A DNA stretch of 40,429 nt from a bacterium BMS3Bbin05 (GTDB lineage Bacteria; Nitrospirota; Thermodesulfovibrionia; Thermodesulfovibrionales; BMS3Bbin05), in NCBI GenBank assembly GCA_002897855.1, contig BDTO01000077.1, positions 1-40,429 on the forward strand, written 5' to 3'. Each line of letters opens with the position of its first letter. Position 1 is the first letter of the stretch. Positions 24,647 to 34,092 of the stretch are shown in pieces. The notes under the pieces are model-generated. The model saw only the letters and a program-made list of their open reading frames with translations. It was not told the DNA's origin and searched no databases. Position numbers and translations under genes: made by a program.

Positions 24647-25120
24647 TTACGTATAACCGTTTAATTTCTTAAATGCCTCTTTTGCCGCTATCCTTACGAT
24701 GCCGCTTCTGTCACCAAGGACGTGTTGAATAGCGGGTATTGCCCGTTTATCATTAATAATCCCCAGAGATCTGACTGCACTTTTCCTGACAATATCTATC
24801 GGGTCATCAAGTGTGTTAATCAGGGCATCGACCGCTTTTCGGGCATTTAACATCCCAAGCGCCTTTGCCGCACTTTTTCTTACATACTTGTCCTCATCCC
24901 CGAGCAGTTTAATCAAAGGCTCCGTAGCATCGCCGAACCCTATCATGCCAACGGAAAAAGCGGCTGCACTTCTTACATGAGGATTAGGATCATTAAAAGC
25001 TTTGATCAAATGCGGACCGGCATCAGGGTTGCCAATGCGGCCGAGTTCGGCCGCGGCTTTTTTCCTCTCGGTAAGCCTTTCAGATTTCAGGCCGGTAATA
25101 AGCGTTTTTAAATCCTTCAT
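24647..25120 (-). CDS. HEAT-repeat protein
   Basis: This 157-residue protein is made of about five HEAT/PBS-lyase-type repeats of ~31 residues. Examples are AAAELGRIGNPDAGPHLIKA, AAAFSVGMIGFGDATEPLIK, AAKALGMLNARKAVDALINT and AVRSLGIINDKRAIPAIQHV, each ending in D-x-x-V-R. It is soluble, with no catalytic residues; such repeats form protein-binding superhelices. It lies 19 bp after the phosphofructokinase stop and is probably co-transcribed. Whether it acts on that enzyme is unknown. Confidence 0.88.
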   Translation of the reverse strand: MKDLKTLITGLKSERLTERKKAAAELGRIGNPDAGPHLIKAFNDPNPHVRSAAAFSVGMIGFGDATEPLIKLLGDEDKYVRKSAAKALGMLNARKAVDALINTLDDPIDIVRKSAVRSLGIINDKRAIPAIQHVLGDRSGIVRIAAKEAFKKLNGYT

Positions 25121-25139
25121 AATTATTTATCTCAGCTGA

Positions 25140-26354
25140 TTACAGATGTCTTTCTATTTCACCTTTGATATGGATAAAATCGGGTTTATATGGCAGGGGT
25201 TCTCTGCCGAAACAGACACCTTGAGCTTCAAACAACGGGACAAGGCTGAGATTTACCCTTCTTTGCTTTATTGCATCTATAGTGGTCATATAATATATTT
25301 TATTTCCGCGTATTTTTACCACTGTTACGCCGTCAATACCCTTTACAAGAAGCCTGACCGCTGCAGAGCCGGCTTCCTTGCCGAAATTCACATCATATTC
25401 GGAACTGTGTCCTGACCTGACGAGATGACCTGGTATAACTTCCCTGATTTCAGGAAGCTCATATACTCCCGGTACATAGAATCCCTCATTTTTCATGAAC
25501 TCCCTGATTTCAGGATCAACGTTCATCCTCTGTTCAAGCTGAGTTCTCACATATTTTCCAGCGCCGGCCAGTTTCTTATGCCCGAAGGCATCCATAGATA
25601 TGGAGTCGTCGGTGATGAGGTCTCCTTTTGCATCTGTAATTCCTTCTGAAACGACTATAGTATATGTGCCTGCGCGTACATCACTTCTTTTCACTCTCTC
25701 CATATACTTTTTTTTCATGTGATTGTATACAACATCAAGATCGACGGGTATTTCCGGGATAAGGATACAATCGGCCTCTGCGCCTATACCACCCCTGAAG
25801 GCCGTATGTCCCACGTATCTGCCGAATACCTCAACGATCATGATACGATTATGACTCAGTCCGGTTGTTTTCAGTTCCTCGGTAAACTGTGCAATCCTGT
25901 TCAGGGAAGAATCCCCGCCTACACTGTATGGCTGCAGGTCAAGGTCCATTGTCTTGGGTACATGGACACATCTTATACCACGCTTGATGAGGTCGCACAT
26001 GACGGATCCTGTATCGTCCCCCCCCGAAATTACGAGTCCATCGATATTGAATTTGCTTAATCCGGTCTTTATCTTCCTGTATTTATCCGGATCCTTGATC
26101 TTGGATATCTTGACCCTGGAATGTCCCGCCTCAGAGCCTGCAAGATTTGCATCGATACTGTCCACTCTTTCCGGGGTGAGTATTATCGGATTTTTGAGGT
26201 CTTCGAGATTATAAAGGCCGGCATAACCGTTTGGAACTACCAGGGTTTCGATGCCCAGCGAGGCGGCTGTCTGGGTAACGGATTTTACAACTGCGTTTAA
26301 CCCTCCGCAATCTCCTCCGCATGTTATTACTCCGATTCTTTTGATATCTTGCAT
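25140..26354 (-). CDS. pfp: 6-phosphofructokinase, pyrophosphate-type residues
   Basis: The 404-residue PFK phosphorylates fructose 6-phosphate (or reverses it with PPi). The nucleotide loop is GVITCGGDCGGLNAVVKS. GGDDTG at 111-116 has Asp where ATP enzymes have Gly, and PKTMDLD at 133-139 has Lys where ATP enzymes have Gly; both changes mark PPi-dependent enzymes. The usual D-N-D of the catalytic motif reads D-L-D, keeping both aspartates but not the Asn. VEVFGRYVGHTAF binds substrate. The C-terminal ~80 residues (GREPLPYKPDFIHI) are in keeping with the long Pfp/B1 clade. Phosphoryl donor is inferred, not shown. HEAT gene follows. Confidence 0.85.
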   Translation of the reverse strand: MQDIKRIGVITCGGDCGGLNAVVKSVTQTAASLGIETLVVPNGYAGLYNLEDLKNPIILTPERVDSIDANLAGSEAGHSRVKISKIKDPDKYRKIKTGLSKFNIDGLVISGGDDTGSVMCDLIKRGIRCVHVPKTMDLDLQPYSVGGDSSLNRIAQFTEELKTTGLSHNRIMIVEVFGRYVGHTAFRGGIGAEADCILIPEIPVDLDVVYNHMKKKYMERVKRSDVRAGTYTIVVSEGITDAKGDLITDDSISMDAFGHKKLAGAGKYVRTQLEQRMNVDPEIREFMKNEGFYVPGVYELPEIREVIPGHLVRSGHSSEYDVNFGKEAGSAAVRLLVKGIDGVTVVKIRGNKIYYMTTIDAIKQRRVNLSLVPLFEAQGVCFGREPLPYKPDFIHIKGEIERHL

Positions 26355-26519
26355 AACTTCCTCCTGAGTTAATTTGAATCATAAAAACAGGTTATATTAA
26401 GAAAATAAGAATAACAAGATTATAACCGAATTATTTGTTTTTTTATCGATTTCCCGGTTAACCCCGTGTTCCATACGGGGACGCTTGCTGAATGTCCGGC
26501 CTCTTGCGGGGTGTCTGAT

Positions 26520-27149
26520 TCAATCATTACCGAAGATTGTAGCTGCTATCTCCCTGTTCATGGCTCTTCCCATATCCAGCATTGAACAGTACATCCTGTT
26601 TGCTATTCCCTCGCTGTCCACATTAATCACACTCGTGAGAGAGGAATTTATAATAAACGTCTCTTCTATGTAGAGTTCGAGAATTTCGTTATGCAGATCC
26701 AGGAATTCTTCCTTTGTGAAGGTTTTCCTCACAAGCTCGTTGTAATCGTCTGCGCCTTCTGTAGAGAGAAGTCGTTTAAACAGGGATATCTGTTTTGTGG
26801 CCCTTGCTCTTCGCAGCGGCAATATCTTGTCGTAGTCGAAGTGGACCCGGATGGGAAGGAATAAAATGTCCCTTGAGAGGCATTGATCGAGGTCGCGGCT
26901 TCCCTCCAGCAGTTCATCGATATCCCTATCAGAGGCCTCTGCCCCGGCATTACAGAGGACGATGGCCATGTCAAGATATGCTCTGTAGTATTCGAGTTCC
27001 CTCTTTACCCGGCAGGTCAGAAATTTTTTGAAAACAGGAAATTCTATAATTGAAATGTTTCTTCCGCATTGTTTGAGGCATCGGTGGAGCAGTGCATGGA
27101 GGAACCAGCCGGCAAATTTCATTATTTCTTTTTCTTTGTCAAGTGCCAT
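26520..27149 (-). CDS. hypothetical protein, mostly helical
   Basis: I do not recognise this 209-residue protein. It is soluble and predicted mostly helical, with four cysteines in the first third (CLKQC, LTC, VLC), a basic/aromatic patch (LPLRRARATKQISLFKRLL), and an acidic segment (YNELVRKTFTKEEFLDLHNEILELYIEE). There is no signal peptide or known motif. It is flanked by a 165-bp gap before the PFK start and by the TrmJ fragment upstream. Confidence that it is a gene rests on its length and codon use resembling neighbours. Confidence 0.6.
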   Translation of the reverse strand: MALDKEKEIMKFAGWFLHALLHRCLKQCGRNISIIEFPVFKKFLTCRVKRELEYYRAYLDMAIVLCNAGAEASDRDIDELLEGSRDLDQCLSRDILFLPIRVHFDYDKILPLRRARATKQISLFKRLLSTEGADDYNELVRKTFTKEEFLDLHNEILELYIEETFIINSSLTSVINVDSEGIANRMYCSMLDMGRAMNREIAATIFGND

Positions 27150-27217
27150 AATATTCTTGGAAATATTTTAGCATATAAGTATGCAGTAGAAAAATGCATG
27201 TCAAGGGGTTCGTATCA

Positions 27218-27427
27218 TTAATTTAAATCTGTATATGTATAAAAAAAGCGTATAAAAAGAGCCAAAGAGTTGCATGCAAGTCGTCCCGTCTTCCCGGTAA
27301 GACAGTTAACGGGATTGGCCATCACAAGATTTTTAAACCCCATGTTTTTAATGGCACGCGCTGCAGAGCCGGTATTCCCCGGTTCCGATGGCTCAACAAG
27401 GATGAAATATATATTGTTCTTCCACAT
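27218..27427 (-). pseudogene. truncated TrmJ/SpoU-type RNA methyltransferase
   Basis: Residues 1-55 match the N-terminus of TrmJ/TrmH-group methyltransferases: IYFILVEPSEPGNTGSAARA, with the N-x-G-x-x-A-R motif 1, then IKNMGFKNLVMANPVNC and ACNSL. The remaining ~180 residues, including the SAM-binding trefoil knot, are missing, and the frame ends in an unrelated tail (IRFFYTYTDLN). The 70 bp to the next gene cannot hold them, so it is a deletion remnant. It is divergent from rluB. Confidence 0.65.
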
Positions 27428-27495
27428 TTTGGCTGTATATCCTGAATTTATGTTAAAATTAACATCAAAAATTTATTATATCAGATCGGATATTT

Positions 27496-28227
27496 ATGCG
27501 GGAAAGACTCCAGAAGATTATTGCTTCCGCCGGTATTGCATCGAGAAGAAAGGCGGAGGAATTGATAGAGGAAGGCCGGGTTACCGTTAACGGCAGGGTG
27601 GCAATAATCGGTACAAAGGCAGATCCCTTAAAAGACCATGTGAAGGTAGATGGCAAACTGATTACGGCAAGAGAATCACCCGTTTACCTGATATTCAATA
27701 AACCTGTGGGGGTGATTACAACTCTCTCGGACCCTGAGGGCAGGCCGACCATCAGGGAATATATCGGGAAGGTAAGGCAGAGGGTTTACCCTGTAGGCCG
27801 GTTGGATTATAATTCGGACGGGTTGATTATCCTTACAAATGACGGTGTGCTTGCGAATGTCATTATGCATCCGAAAAGAAAAATACCCAAGAAGTACCTT
27901 GTAAAGGTCAGGGGGATTCCTGATGAGATAAAACTCGATAAGTTAAGGAGCGGTATCAGGCTGGAGGACGGGTTGACCATGCCGGTAGTCATAAAGAGGA
28001 CGAGACTTTCGCGCAGCGGAAAGAATACATGGCTGGGTGTAACGATCCATGAAGGCAGGAACAGGCAGATAAGGAGGATGTTTGAGAAGATAGGACATCC
28101 CGTAACGAAGCTCAGGAGAGTAGCAATTGACGGTATAACACTTGGGGCTCTCAAACCGGGGGAATTCAGGTATCTTGCCGAAGATGAAGTAGGCAGACTT
28201 AAAAAAGAAGTCGGCATTAAATCCTGA
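27496..28227 (+). CDS. rluB: 23S rRNA pseudouridine synthase, RluB/RsuA type
   Basis: The 243-residue enzyme starts with an S4 RNA-binding domain (RLQKIIASAGIASRRKAEELI). The catalytic domain follows: VYLIFNKPVGVITT, YPVGRLDYNSDGLIILTNDG with the catalytic Asp in GRLDYNSDG, and GRNRQIRRMFEKIGHPVTKL. RluB, RluE, RluF and RsuA share these motifs, so the exact target uridine is not certain; the S4 plus length fits RluB. A weak ribosome site precedes ATG 27496. Confidence 0.9.
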   Translation: MRERLQKIIASAGIASRRKAEELIEEGRVTVNGRVAIIGTKADPLKDHVKVDGKLITARESPVYLIFNKPVGVITTLSDPEGRPTIREYIGKVRQRVYPVGRLDYNSDGLIILTNDGVLANVIMHPKRKIPKKYLVKVRGIPDEIKLDKLRSGIRLEDGLTMPVVIKRTRLSRSGKNTWLGVTIHEGRNRQIRRMFEKIGHPVTKLRRVAIDGITLGALKPGEFRYLAEDEVGRLKKEVGIKS

Positions 28228-28250
28228 ATTCAAAGCACTGAATACTAAAT

Positions 28251-28392
28251 AGAGGCTGTGTATAAATTGCCATTTCTTGTTTTTGTCATGTCCCGCAAGC
28301 GTTCGGGGCATCCGGAACTTATTTAAAAGAATGGATTCCCCGACTAAGTCGGGAAATGACAGATAGAGGGACTTACTTTACACACAGACTCT
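28251..28392 (-). repeat. MITE-like element, copy C (complete, inverted)
   Basis: A 142-bp element in reverse orientation relative to copies A, B and D. Its ends are AGAGGCTGTGTATAAA and TTTACACACAGACTCT, and both sides are flanked by AAAT (28247-28250 and 28393-28396). The interior has CCCGACTAAGTCGGG, as in copy A. Including 28393-28628, which holds only degenerate CAGACACAGACTG-type repeat, it fills the 0.4-kb gap before aspS. Confidence 0.85.
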
Positions 28393-28628
28393 AAATAATA
28401 TGGCTCTTCATTAAGTAGTGTGGAAAGATAAAATAATGCAGAATAAAACATAGAGAAAGACATAGCTATCAGCCATAGACAGACACAGACTGAAGAGAAA
28501 AAATGACCACAGAAACAGATGGAAATATATTTGACTTTCTCAAAGTCTCAGAGGTTATATTACTCACGGAAGTACCGGAAGAACCAATAATATATTAGGA
28601 ATTAGTGATTATTTATGAGGAGGATGTA

Positions 28629-30419
28629 ATGAAGGATAAAGGATGCGGAGAGATTGCCGAAGCTGATATCGGGTCAGAGCTTACGCTTTCCGGCTGGGTC
28701 TTCAGAAGGAGGGATCATGGCGGACTGATTTTTATTGACCTGAGGGACAGAAGCGGTTTAGCACAGGTTGTCTTCAGCCCCGATGTCTCCGAAGAGGTTC
28801 ACAGTATTGCCCATGAGCTGAGGTCCGAATATGTTGTATCTGTTACCGGTGAAATCAGGAGACGGCCGGAGGGTACGGTAAACCCCGAACTTGATACAGG
28901 TATGGTGGAGATGTATGTTGGCAGAATGAATATACTGAGCAGGTCGGATACCCTTCCTTTTGTACTCGATAATATACAGGATGTTTCGGAGTCATTGCGC
29001 CTGAAATACAGGTGCCTGGACCTCAGAAGACCTGATATGCAGAGGAATCTGATGATCAGGCACAGGGTTGCAAAGATAATGCGGGATTTCCTCGACAGGG
29101 AAGGCTTCCTTGAGATAGAGACACCTGTTCTTACCAAATCCACTCCAGAGGGGGCAAGGGACTATCTTGTTCCGAGCAGGGTTAATCCGGGGCGTTTTTA
29201 TGCCCTTCCACAGTCGCCGCAGATATTCAAACAGATTCTTATGGTATCGGGCTTTGAGAAGTACTTCCAGATAGCAAAGTGTTTCAGGGATGAGGACCTC
29301 AGGGCGGACAGGCAGCCTGAGTTTACTCAGGTTGATATGGAGATGTCGTTTGTCAGTGAGGATGATGTAATTGGTGTTGTAGAGAGGATGCTGAAGGAGG
29401 TTTTTGAAGAGGCGATGGGTGTGAATATAGACATCCCCTTCAAAAGACTGGCCTATGCGAAAAGCATGGAGAGATTCGGTAATGATAAGCCCGACATGAG
29501 GTTCGGCCTTGAGCTGAAGGATATGGCGGACCTCGCAGGGGAAGGTTCCTTCAAGGTTTTTCAGGATGCGCTTGCAGGAGGTGGGCTCGTGAAGGGGCTG
29601 TGTGGAAAAGGGATGGCCGGCCTTTCGCGCAGGGAGATAGACCTCCTGACGGAACAGGCACAGTCTTTCGGTGCAAAAGGACTTGCATGGATAAAGGTAA
29701 AGGACGGGTTCGAATCTCCAATTGCGAAGTTCTTCCCCGGGGAAATACTGCGGAAGATGGCCGAAAGGCTGGAGGCGGAGAACGGCGACCTCATGCTCTT
29801 CGTAGCTGACAGGGCGAATGTAGTCAACGATGTATTAAGCCGGATGCGGCTTGACATAGGCAGACGGCTGAATCTTTTTAAAGAGGGTTTTGATTTCGTA
29901 TGGATTACTGATTATCCTTTGCTTGAGTGGAATGATGATGAGGGAAGGTTCGAGGCAATGCATCATCCCTTCACATCTCCCCGCGAGGAAGATGTCGGAA
30001 AGATGTTGGGCGGGGAGGTCAATAACAGGAAAGAGTTGGCATCATTAAAGGCAAAGGCGTACGATATAGTTATGAACGGTAATGAAATAGGTGGTGGAAG
30101 CATACGTATCCACATGACCGATGTGCAGCAGAAGATGTTCCGGATTTTAGGTATCCCGGGTGAAGAGGCGAAGGAGAAGTTCGGGTTTCTGCTCGATGCC
30201 CTCAGGTTCGGCGCCCCGCCGCACGGCGGGCTTGCAATTGGTTTCGACAGGCTCATTATGCTGATGGTCGGCGCATCATCTATCAGGGATGTTATTGCCT
30301 TCCCCAAGACTCAGAAGGCTGTTGATCTTATGAGTGAAGCGCCATCCAGTGTACAGAAGAAGCAATTAAAGGATCTTAGTATAAAACTTGATATTGTTGT
30401 TGAAGAGAAGGATACATAA
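28629..30419 (+). CDS. aspS: aspartyl-tRNA synthetase
   Basis: The 596-residue class II enzyme is of the bacterial type. The anticodon-binding OB fold has [22 protein letters not shown], motif 1 is in [12 protein letters not shown], and [11 protein letters not shown] and [20 protein letters not shown] form motif 2. A GAD insertion domain is present (about 300-400), with motif 3 [13 protein letters not shown] near the end. I chose ATG 28629 over GTG 28605 because GAGGAGG lies 5-6 bp upstream. Whether it also charges tRNA-Asn cannot be read from sequence. Confidence 0.95.
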   Translation: MKDKGCGEIAEADIGSELTLSGWVFRRRDHGGLIFIDLRDRSGLAQVVFSPDVSEEVHSIAHELRSEYVVSVTGEIRRRPEGTVNPELDTGMVEMYVGRMNILSRSDTLPFVLDNIQDVSESLRLKYRCLDLRRPDMQRNLMIRHRVAKIMRDFLDREGFLEIETPVLTKSTPEGARDYLVPSRVNPGRFYALPQSPQIFKQILMVSGFEKYFQIAKCFRDEDLRADRQPEFTQVDMEMSFVSEDDVIGVVERMLKEVFEEAMGVNIDIPFKRLAYAKSMERFGNDKPDMRFGLELKDMADLAGEGSFKVFQDALAGGGLVKGLCGKGMAGLSRREIDLLTEQAQSFGAKGLAWIKVKDGFESPIAKFFPGEILRKMAERLEAENGDLMLFVADRANVVNDVLSRMRLDIGRRLNLFKEGFDFVWITDYPLLEWNDDEGRFEAMHHPFTSPREEDVGKMLGGEVNNRKELASLKAKAYDIVMNGNEIGGGSIRIHMTDVQQKMFRILGIPGEEAKEKFGFLLDALRFGAPPHGGLAIGFDRLIMLMVGASSIRDVIAFPKTQKAVDLMSEAPSSVQKKQLKDLSIKLDIVVEEKDT

Positions 30420-30531
30420 AGTCACCTGTATTGTGAATTATTAAGAAATGCTGAGCAAGGGAGTGCTTTTAAGACCTGTTCGTCGACCTTCTTCTTATCT
30501 CTCATCTAAATACACCCCTGTATTAATCTGA

Positions 30532-30713
30532 ATTGATCTTCCCGGCAGCTCCGCCTGTCTGCGTGCGGCACGCACAGGCAGGCCGCCGGTAATCTAATGC
30601 AGAGAATTTTGCATTATTATATTCACTCCCCGATGAAAGACTCCCCGACAAGCCGGGACAGGCGGGACAGGCGGGACAGGCGGGACAGGCACATCCGCTC
30701 GCTATCCATTTAG
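30532..30713 (+). repeat. dispersed palindromic element, copy 2 (expanded)
   Basis: It is homologous to 12528-12669 through its length. It differs by a longer segment before CACATCCGCTCGCTAT, where GGGACAGGC is repeated four times instead of once and CCCCGACAAGCCGGG is added. Confidence 0.7.
30655..30690 (+). repeat. 4 x 9-bp tandem repeat GGGACAGGC
   Basis: Four exact units at 30655, 30664, 30673 and 30682. Nine-base units are frame-neutral, but no gene runs through them. Copy number is likely to vary between strains. Confidence 0.9.
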
Positions 30714-30739
30714 ATTGGTAAAGACCCACTGATACTTTT

Positions 30740-30760
30740 CCCCTCTTTGGCAAAGAGGGG
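30740..30760. repeat. palindrome CCCCTCTTTG/CAAAGAGGGG
   Basis: A perfect 10-bp inverted repeat with a 1-nt centre. A near copy (CCCCTCTCTGGCAAAGAGGGG) stands at 40331-40351 next to MITE copy D. It is a short dispersed hairpin. Confidence 0.7.
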
Positions 30761-31166
30761 TCAGGGGAGATTTCTTTAATTATAATTGATTCCATATCGC
30801 TCATGTTTTCCCCTGATTCAAATCCCCCCTGCCCCCCCTTTTCTAAAGGGGGGTAAAAAATATTATCGATCCACCCCGTGATAAGGCTACGGGGAATACG
30901 CTCACTATCCATTGAACAAAAAATTGGTTTTTAGTAATAGCAATTACCTTAAAATCCGGATAATTCATAAATCACCACTACATCCGCCGTCCGCACGGCG
31001 CCTGATTCATGCATAATGCAGGATAAATACATGATTGAGTGAATCCTGTCTACGCCCGGTCTTTATTATCTTTATTTCCCTCTGCTATAATTGCTTATCC
31101 CGATAAAGTCGGGGGATGAATGCTGTCAGTCGGGATGTCGCCCATATTGGGGCGTCTAAATCGGTA

Positions 31167-31184
31167 CCACGGGCTTGCCCGTGG
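31167..31184. repeat. hairpin CCACGGGC-TT-GCCCGTGG
   Basis: A perfect 8-bp stem 60 bp upstream of the cytochrome gene. There is no T-tract, so it is not a standard terminator. It is one of the small dispersed hairpins in this gap. Confidence 0.6.
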
Positions 31185-31246
31185 GGCTCCATTGGCTGAA
31201 TTCGGGTATTTTATAACCGGCCGGGTAAGTCTCCTGAGATACCTCA

Positions 31247-32278
31247 ATGAGAATTTGGGTTAAGTTTTTAATAATTCTTTATGTTTCTTTATGTTTCGGC
31301 ATCTATGCTGAAGCCTCCGGCTGCGGGAACTGCCACGGGACTCCGCCCGGTGACAGGTCGCACAGGATACACAGCGGCCTTGATCTCATGCATGCCGCCT
31401 ATGGAGATACGGGGTATACGCAGCAGTATGCTCCGTCCGCTCCTCATTCTTATGGTTTTAACTGCGGCAACTGCCACCCGCTGAATAGCGCCAAACACCG
31501 TAACGGTGTGGTTGATATCGAGCTTTCCAATAAAGGGGCGGGAGGGCTCAGGGCGCTCAACAGTAACAGGGCGGAATTCGACAGTAAGAAAAAGAGATGT
31601 TCGGGTGTGTACTGTCACAGCGACGGTGAACGGGGAAGAAATTTAAGATATGTAAGAAGTCCCCGATGGAACGGGAAGGAGCGGCGGAGCAGGTGCCAGG
31701 AGTGCCACGGCAGCCCCCCCGTTTATGAGAGTACAAAAGAAAGGCCCAATGGTCATTTTAATGCCGCACGAAGCTACGGCCATCTCCTGGGTATCCACTG
31801 GGATTCCGTTAACGGGCACACAAAAGAGAGTTTCAAATATAACACTGCGACACAGATGGGATGTACAACCTGCCATTTTGAGACCGTCCGGCGGGATACG
31901 GATATGACCTTTGTGGATACGAAGACTGGATTGTTTACCTGCGTCAGGTGCCATGAAATGAGAGACGGTGATATATATAATTATTCTGTCCATGTAAACG
32001 GGAAGGTTGATCTTGCATTCGAGCCTGTGAATGTCAGGTCAAAGGCGCAGATGATGTATCTGCCTGAAGGATGGAAGAGAAAAGGACTGAAAGGGAAGAT
32101 AGAATCATACGATGAGGCAATGGTTGCGCTGACTCAGATTAAATATGATTTCATGGACAGGTCATGTTCGAATGTTTCGTGCCATCTTCAGCCGGGAAAG
32201 GTGTTCTGGTATGATAAAATAAATTGTGCTGATTGCCATGTGAATTTTGGAGCCGCGGGGCAAAATAAGAGGAGATAG
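31247..32278 (+). CDS. octaheme c-type cytochrome (CXXCH/CX4CH type)
   Basis: The 343-residue protein has a signal peptide (hydrophobic 5-20, cleavage near AEASG) and eight haem attachment sites. Six are CXXCH (starting at residues 26, 73, 150, 206, 232, 327) and two are CX4CH (118 CSGVYCH and 307 CSNVSCH). The alternating CX4CH/CXXCH arrangement is that of the Geobacter-type multihaem domain. It should be a periplasmic electron carrier or reductase; no catalytic signature of known octahaem enzymes is seen. It lies 1 bp before the DUF4139 gene and convergent with the Rieske/b6 operon, which suggests a respiratory role. There is no clear ribosome site upstream of ATG 31247. Confidence 0.88.
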   Translation: MRIWVKFLIILYVSLCFGIYAEASGCGNCHGTPPGDRSHRIHSGLDLMHAAYGDTGYTQQYAPSAPHSYGFNCGNCHPLNSAKHRNGVVDIELSNKGAGGLRALNSNRAEFDSKKKRCSGVYCHSDGERGRNLRYVRSPRWNGKERRSRCQECHGSPPVYESTKERPNGHFNAARSYGHLLGIHWDSVNGHTKESFKYNTATQMGCTTCHFETVRRDTDMTFVDTKTGLFTCVRCHEMRDGDIYNYSVHVNGKVDLAFEPVNVRSKAQMMYLPEGWKRKGLKGKIESYDEAMVALTQIKYDFMDRSCSNVSCHLQPGKVFWYDKINCADCHVNFGAAGQNKRR

Positions 32279-32279
32279 C

Positions 32280-33689
32280 ATGAAGAGGATATTCCTGTAT
32301 CTATTATTGGCTGTTTTTATAATGGGAGGGGAGGCATACGCTGACAAGATTCTTCAAAGTACCGCTTTGGACAGAAGGAATATTGAAGTTACGGTCTACA
32401 ATAATGATATCGGGCTTGTGAGTGAAACCCGTGAATTGAATATACCGAAGGGTCCGGTCTCAATGCGTTTTCTTGACATCCCTTCTTCAATAATCCCTGA
32501 AAGCGTGAATATAAGTTCTCTTAATGGCGAAGACACCCTGTCGGTCTATGAACAGAATTATGAGTATGATCTTCTGAGTCCGAAGAAACTGCTTGACAGG
32601 TATGTCGGCAGGAAGGTCCGTCTCGAGTCGGTAAATCCAAAGACGGGTGAAAAGGAGAGCGTTGATGCCACAGTTCTTGCCGGTTCCAATGGGCCTGTCT
32701 TCCGGATAGGCAATGAGATAACATTTAATTATCCCGGAAGGATAATATTCCCCAAATTGCCGCGAGACCTTGTAACTTCCCCATCACTTGTTTGGCTTGT
32801 AAACAATACATCGGATGAAAAACAGCAGATAAGTGTCAGTTATCTGACGAAAAAAATCAGCTGGAATGCCGACTATAATGTCATTCTGGATAAAGATGAC
32901 ACGATGGCGGATTTATCCGGGTGGGTGACCATAGATAACCGTAGCGGCATGACTTACAGAGACGCCGGGTTGAAGGTTGTTGCAGGGGATGTCCACCTTG
33001 AACCGGAAAGCGGGATGCGTCGATTTATGACTGCAAAGGGATTGAATGCACCCCCTGAAATGAAGGAGAAGAAATTTTTTGAATACTATCTTTATGAAAT
33101 AAAAAACAGGACTACAATCAAAAACAATCAGAAGAAACAGATAAGGTTTATTGATGCACATAACGTTTATGTGAAAAAGAAATATATCGTGAAAGGGAAT
33201 ACCCAATATTATTACAGCCGGTACAGAAAGGGAACAACACACGGGATGGCTGATGTTTACATTGATATAATGAACAAAAAAAATATTGGGCTCGGGAAGC
33301 CGCTACCAAAGGGATTGGTGAGGGTCTACAAATACGACGCTCCGAATAACATTATATTTATTGGAGAAGACCGTATAGGTCATACGCCTGCTGGTGAGGA
33401 TTTAAGGGTAAAGACCGGTGAAGCATTTGACATTGTTTCTGAGCGTAAACAGACTGACTGGGTAAGGATTGCCGAGGGCGTATTCGAATCTTCCATGGAG
33501 ATAGGGATAATAAACCATAAGGATAAAGATGTAGTGGTGACGGTGATCGAACCTGTGCCGGGAGACTGGAGGGTGCTTCATACTACCCACGACTACAGGA
33601 AGACAGGAGCCAATGAGATCGAATTCGACGTTGCTGTTCCTGCGGGGGAAGAGACAAAACTCAGTTACAGAGTCAGGGTTATCCTGTAG
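32280..33689 (+). CDS. DUF4139 protein, exported
   Basis: The 469-residue protein starts with a signal peptide (MKRIFLYLLLAVFIMGGEAYA). Beta-rich sequence matching DUF4139 follows: NIEVTVYNNDIGLVSETREL near the N-terminus, WLVNNTSDEKQQISVSYLTK, and SWNADYNVILDKDDTMADLSGWVTIDN in the middle. A C-terminal VPAGEETKLSYRVRV completes it. Function of the family is unknown. ATG 32280 has AGGAGA upstream and follows the cytochrome stop by 1 bp, so the two are one operon. It is convergent with the subunit IV gene, 27 bp away, without a visible terminator. Confidence 0.8.
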   Translation: MKRIFLYLLLAVFIMGGEAYADKILQSTALDRRNIEVTVYNNDIGLVSETRELNIPKGPVSMRFLDIPSSIIPESVNISSLNGEDTLSVYEQNYEYDLLSPKKLLDRYVGRKVRLESVNPKTGEKESVDATVLAGSNGPVFRIGNEITFNYPGRIIFPKLPRDLVTSPSLVWLVNNTSDEKQQISVSYLTKKISWNADYNVILDKDDTMADLSGWVTIDNRSGMTYRDAGLKVVAGDVHLEPESGMRRFMTAKGLNAPPEMKEKKFFEYYLYEIKNRTTIKNNQKKQIRFIDAHNVYVKKKYIVKGNTQYYYSRYRKGTTHGMADVYIDIMNKKNIGLGKPLPKGLVRVYKYDAPNNIIFIGEDRIGHTPAGEDLRVKTGEAFDIVSERKQTDWVRIAEGVFESSMEIGIINHKDKDVVVTVIEPVPGDWRVLHTTHDYRKTGANEIEFDVAVPAGEETKLSYRVRVIL

Positions 33690-33716
33690 TGATCTGACAT
33701 ATAAATAGCACTGTAT

Positions 33717-34091
33717 TCAGGGATTCAAAGCCGGGAGAAGTGTAAAGATAAGGAATGAAAGGAGCAGGATCAGCCCGGCAAGTATTGCTTTTAAACGTCC
33801 CCTTTTCCCCCTGTCAATATAGGGAATAAAGATAAGGATCAGTACTGCTGTGACTGGCAAAAGAATTGTGCCCACAAATGCCCACCTGCCGGGGAAATAC
33901 CTTACAATCTGATATAACCAGAGGAAATACCATTCCGGCAATGGTCTGTAAGGTGTCGAGAAATTGATCTGTCTGCCGATACCCTGCGGATACACGAGGG
34001 CCAGGACAATGGTGACCTCGAGAGCTATGAATACAATAAGCAGGATTTCTGCGAGATAATCCGGATAGAATTCTTTTTCTTCATTCTTCAA
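33717..34091 (-). CDS. petD: cytochrome b C-terminal part, subunit IV-like
   Basis: The 124-residue membrane protein has three transmembrane segments (about 13-33, 66-88 and 100-120). The PEWYFLWLY quinol-oxidation motif lies at about 51-59. In b6f and many bacterial complexes cytochrome b is split, with this part as a separate subunit. It overlaps or abuts the b6 gene (1-bp gap) and would form the Qo side of a quinol:cytochrome c oxidoreductase. Confidence 0.88.
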   Translation of the reverse strand: MKNEEKEFYPDYLAEILLIVFIALEVTIVLALVYPQGIGRQINFSTPYRPLPEWYFLWLYQIVRYFPGRWAFVGTILLPVTAVLILIFIPYIDRGKRGRLKAILAGLILLLSFLIFTLLPALNP

Positions 34092-34092
34092 T

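Larger units (their letters stand above)
30420..31246. other. 827-bp repeat-rich intergenic region
   Basis: No gene is visible. It contains the palindromic element copy 2 (30532-30713), the 9-bp tandem array within it, a 10-bp-stem palindrome (30740-30760), and a C/G-run hairpin (about 30824-30854). A further hairpin is at 31167-31184, together with GATAAAGTCGGG-type pieces. Open frames across it are repeat translations (for example Ala-Cys-Pro repeats from the tandem array on the minus strand). Confidence 0.7.

Noticed and set aside
12528-30713. CRISPR array
   Set aside because: The repeats are dispersed, palindromic and not separated by regular unique spacers; no cas genes are present.
30523-30912. 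Minus-strand open frame with Ala-Cys-Pro repeats
   Set aside because: It arises from the 9-bp tandem and palindromic repeats, with no ribosome site.
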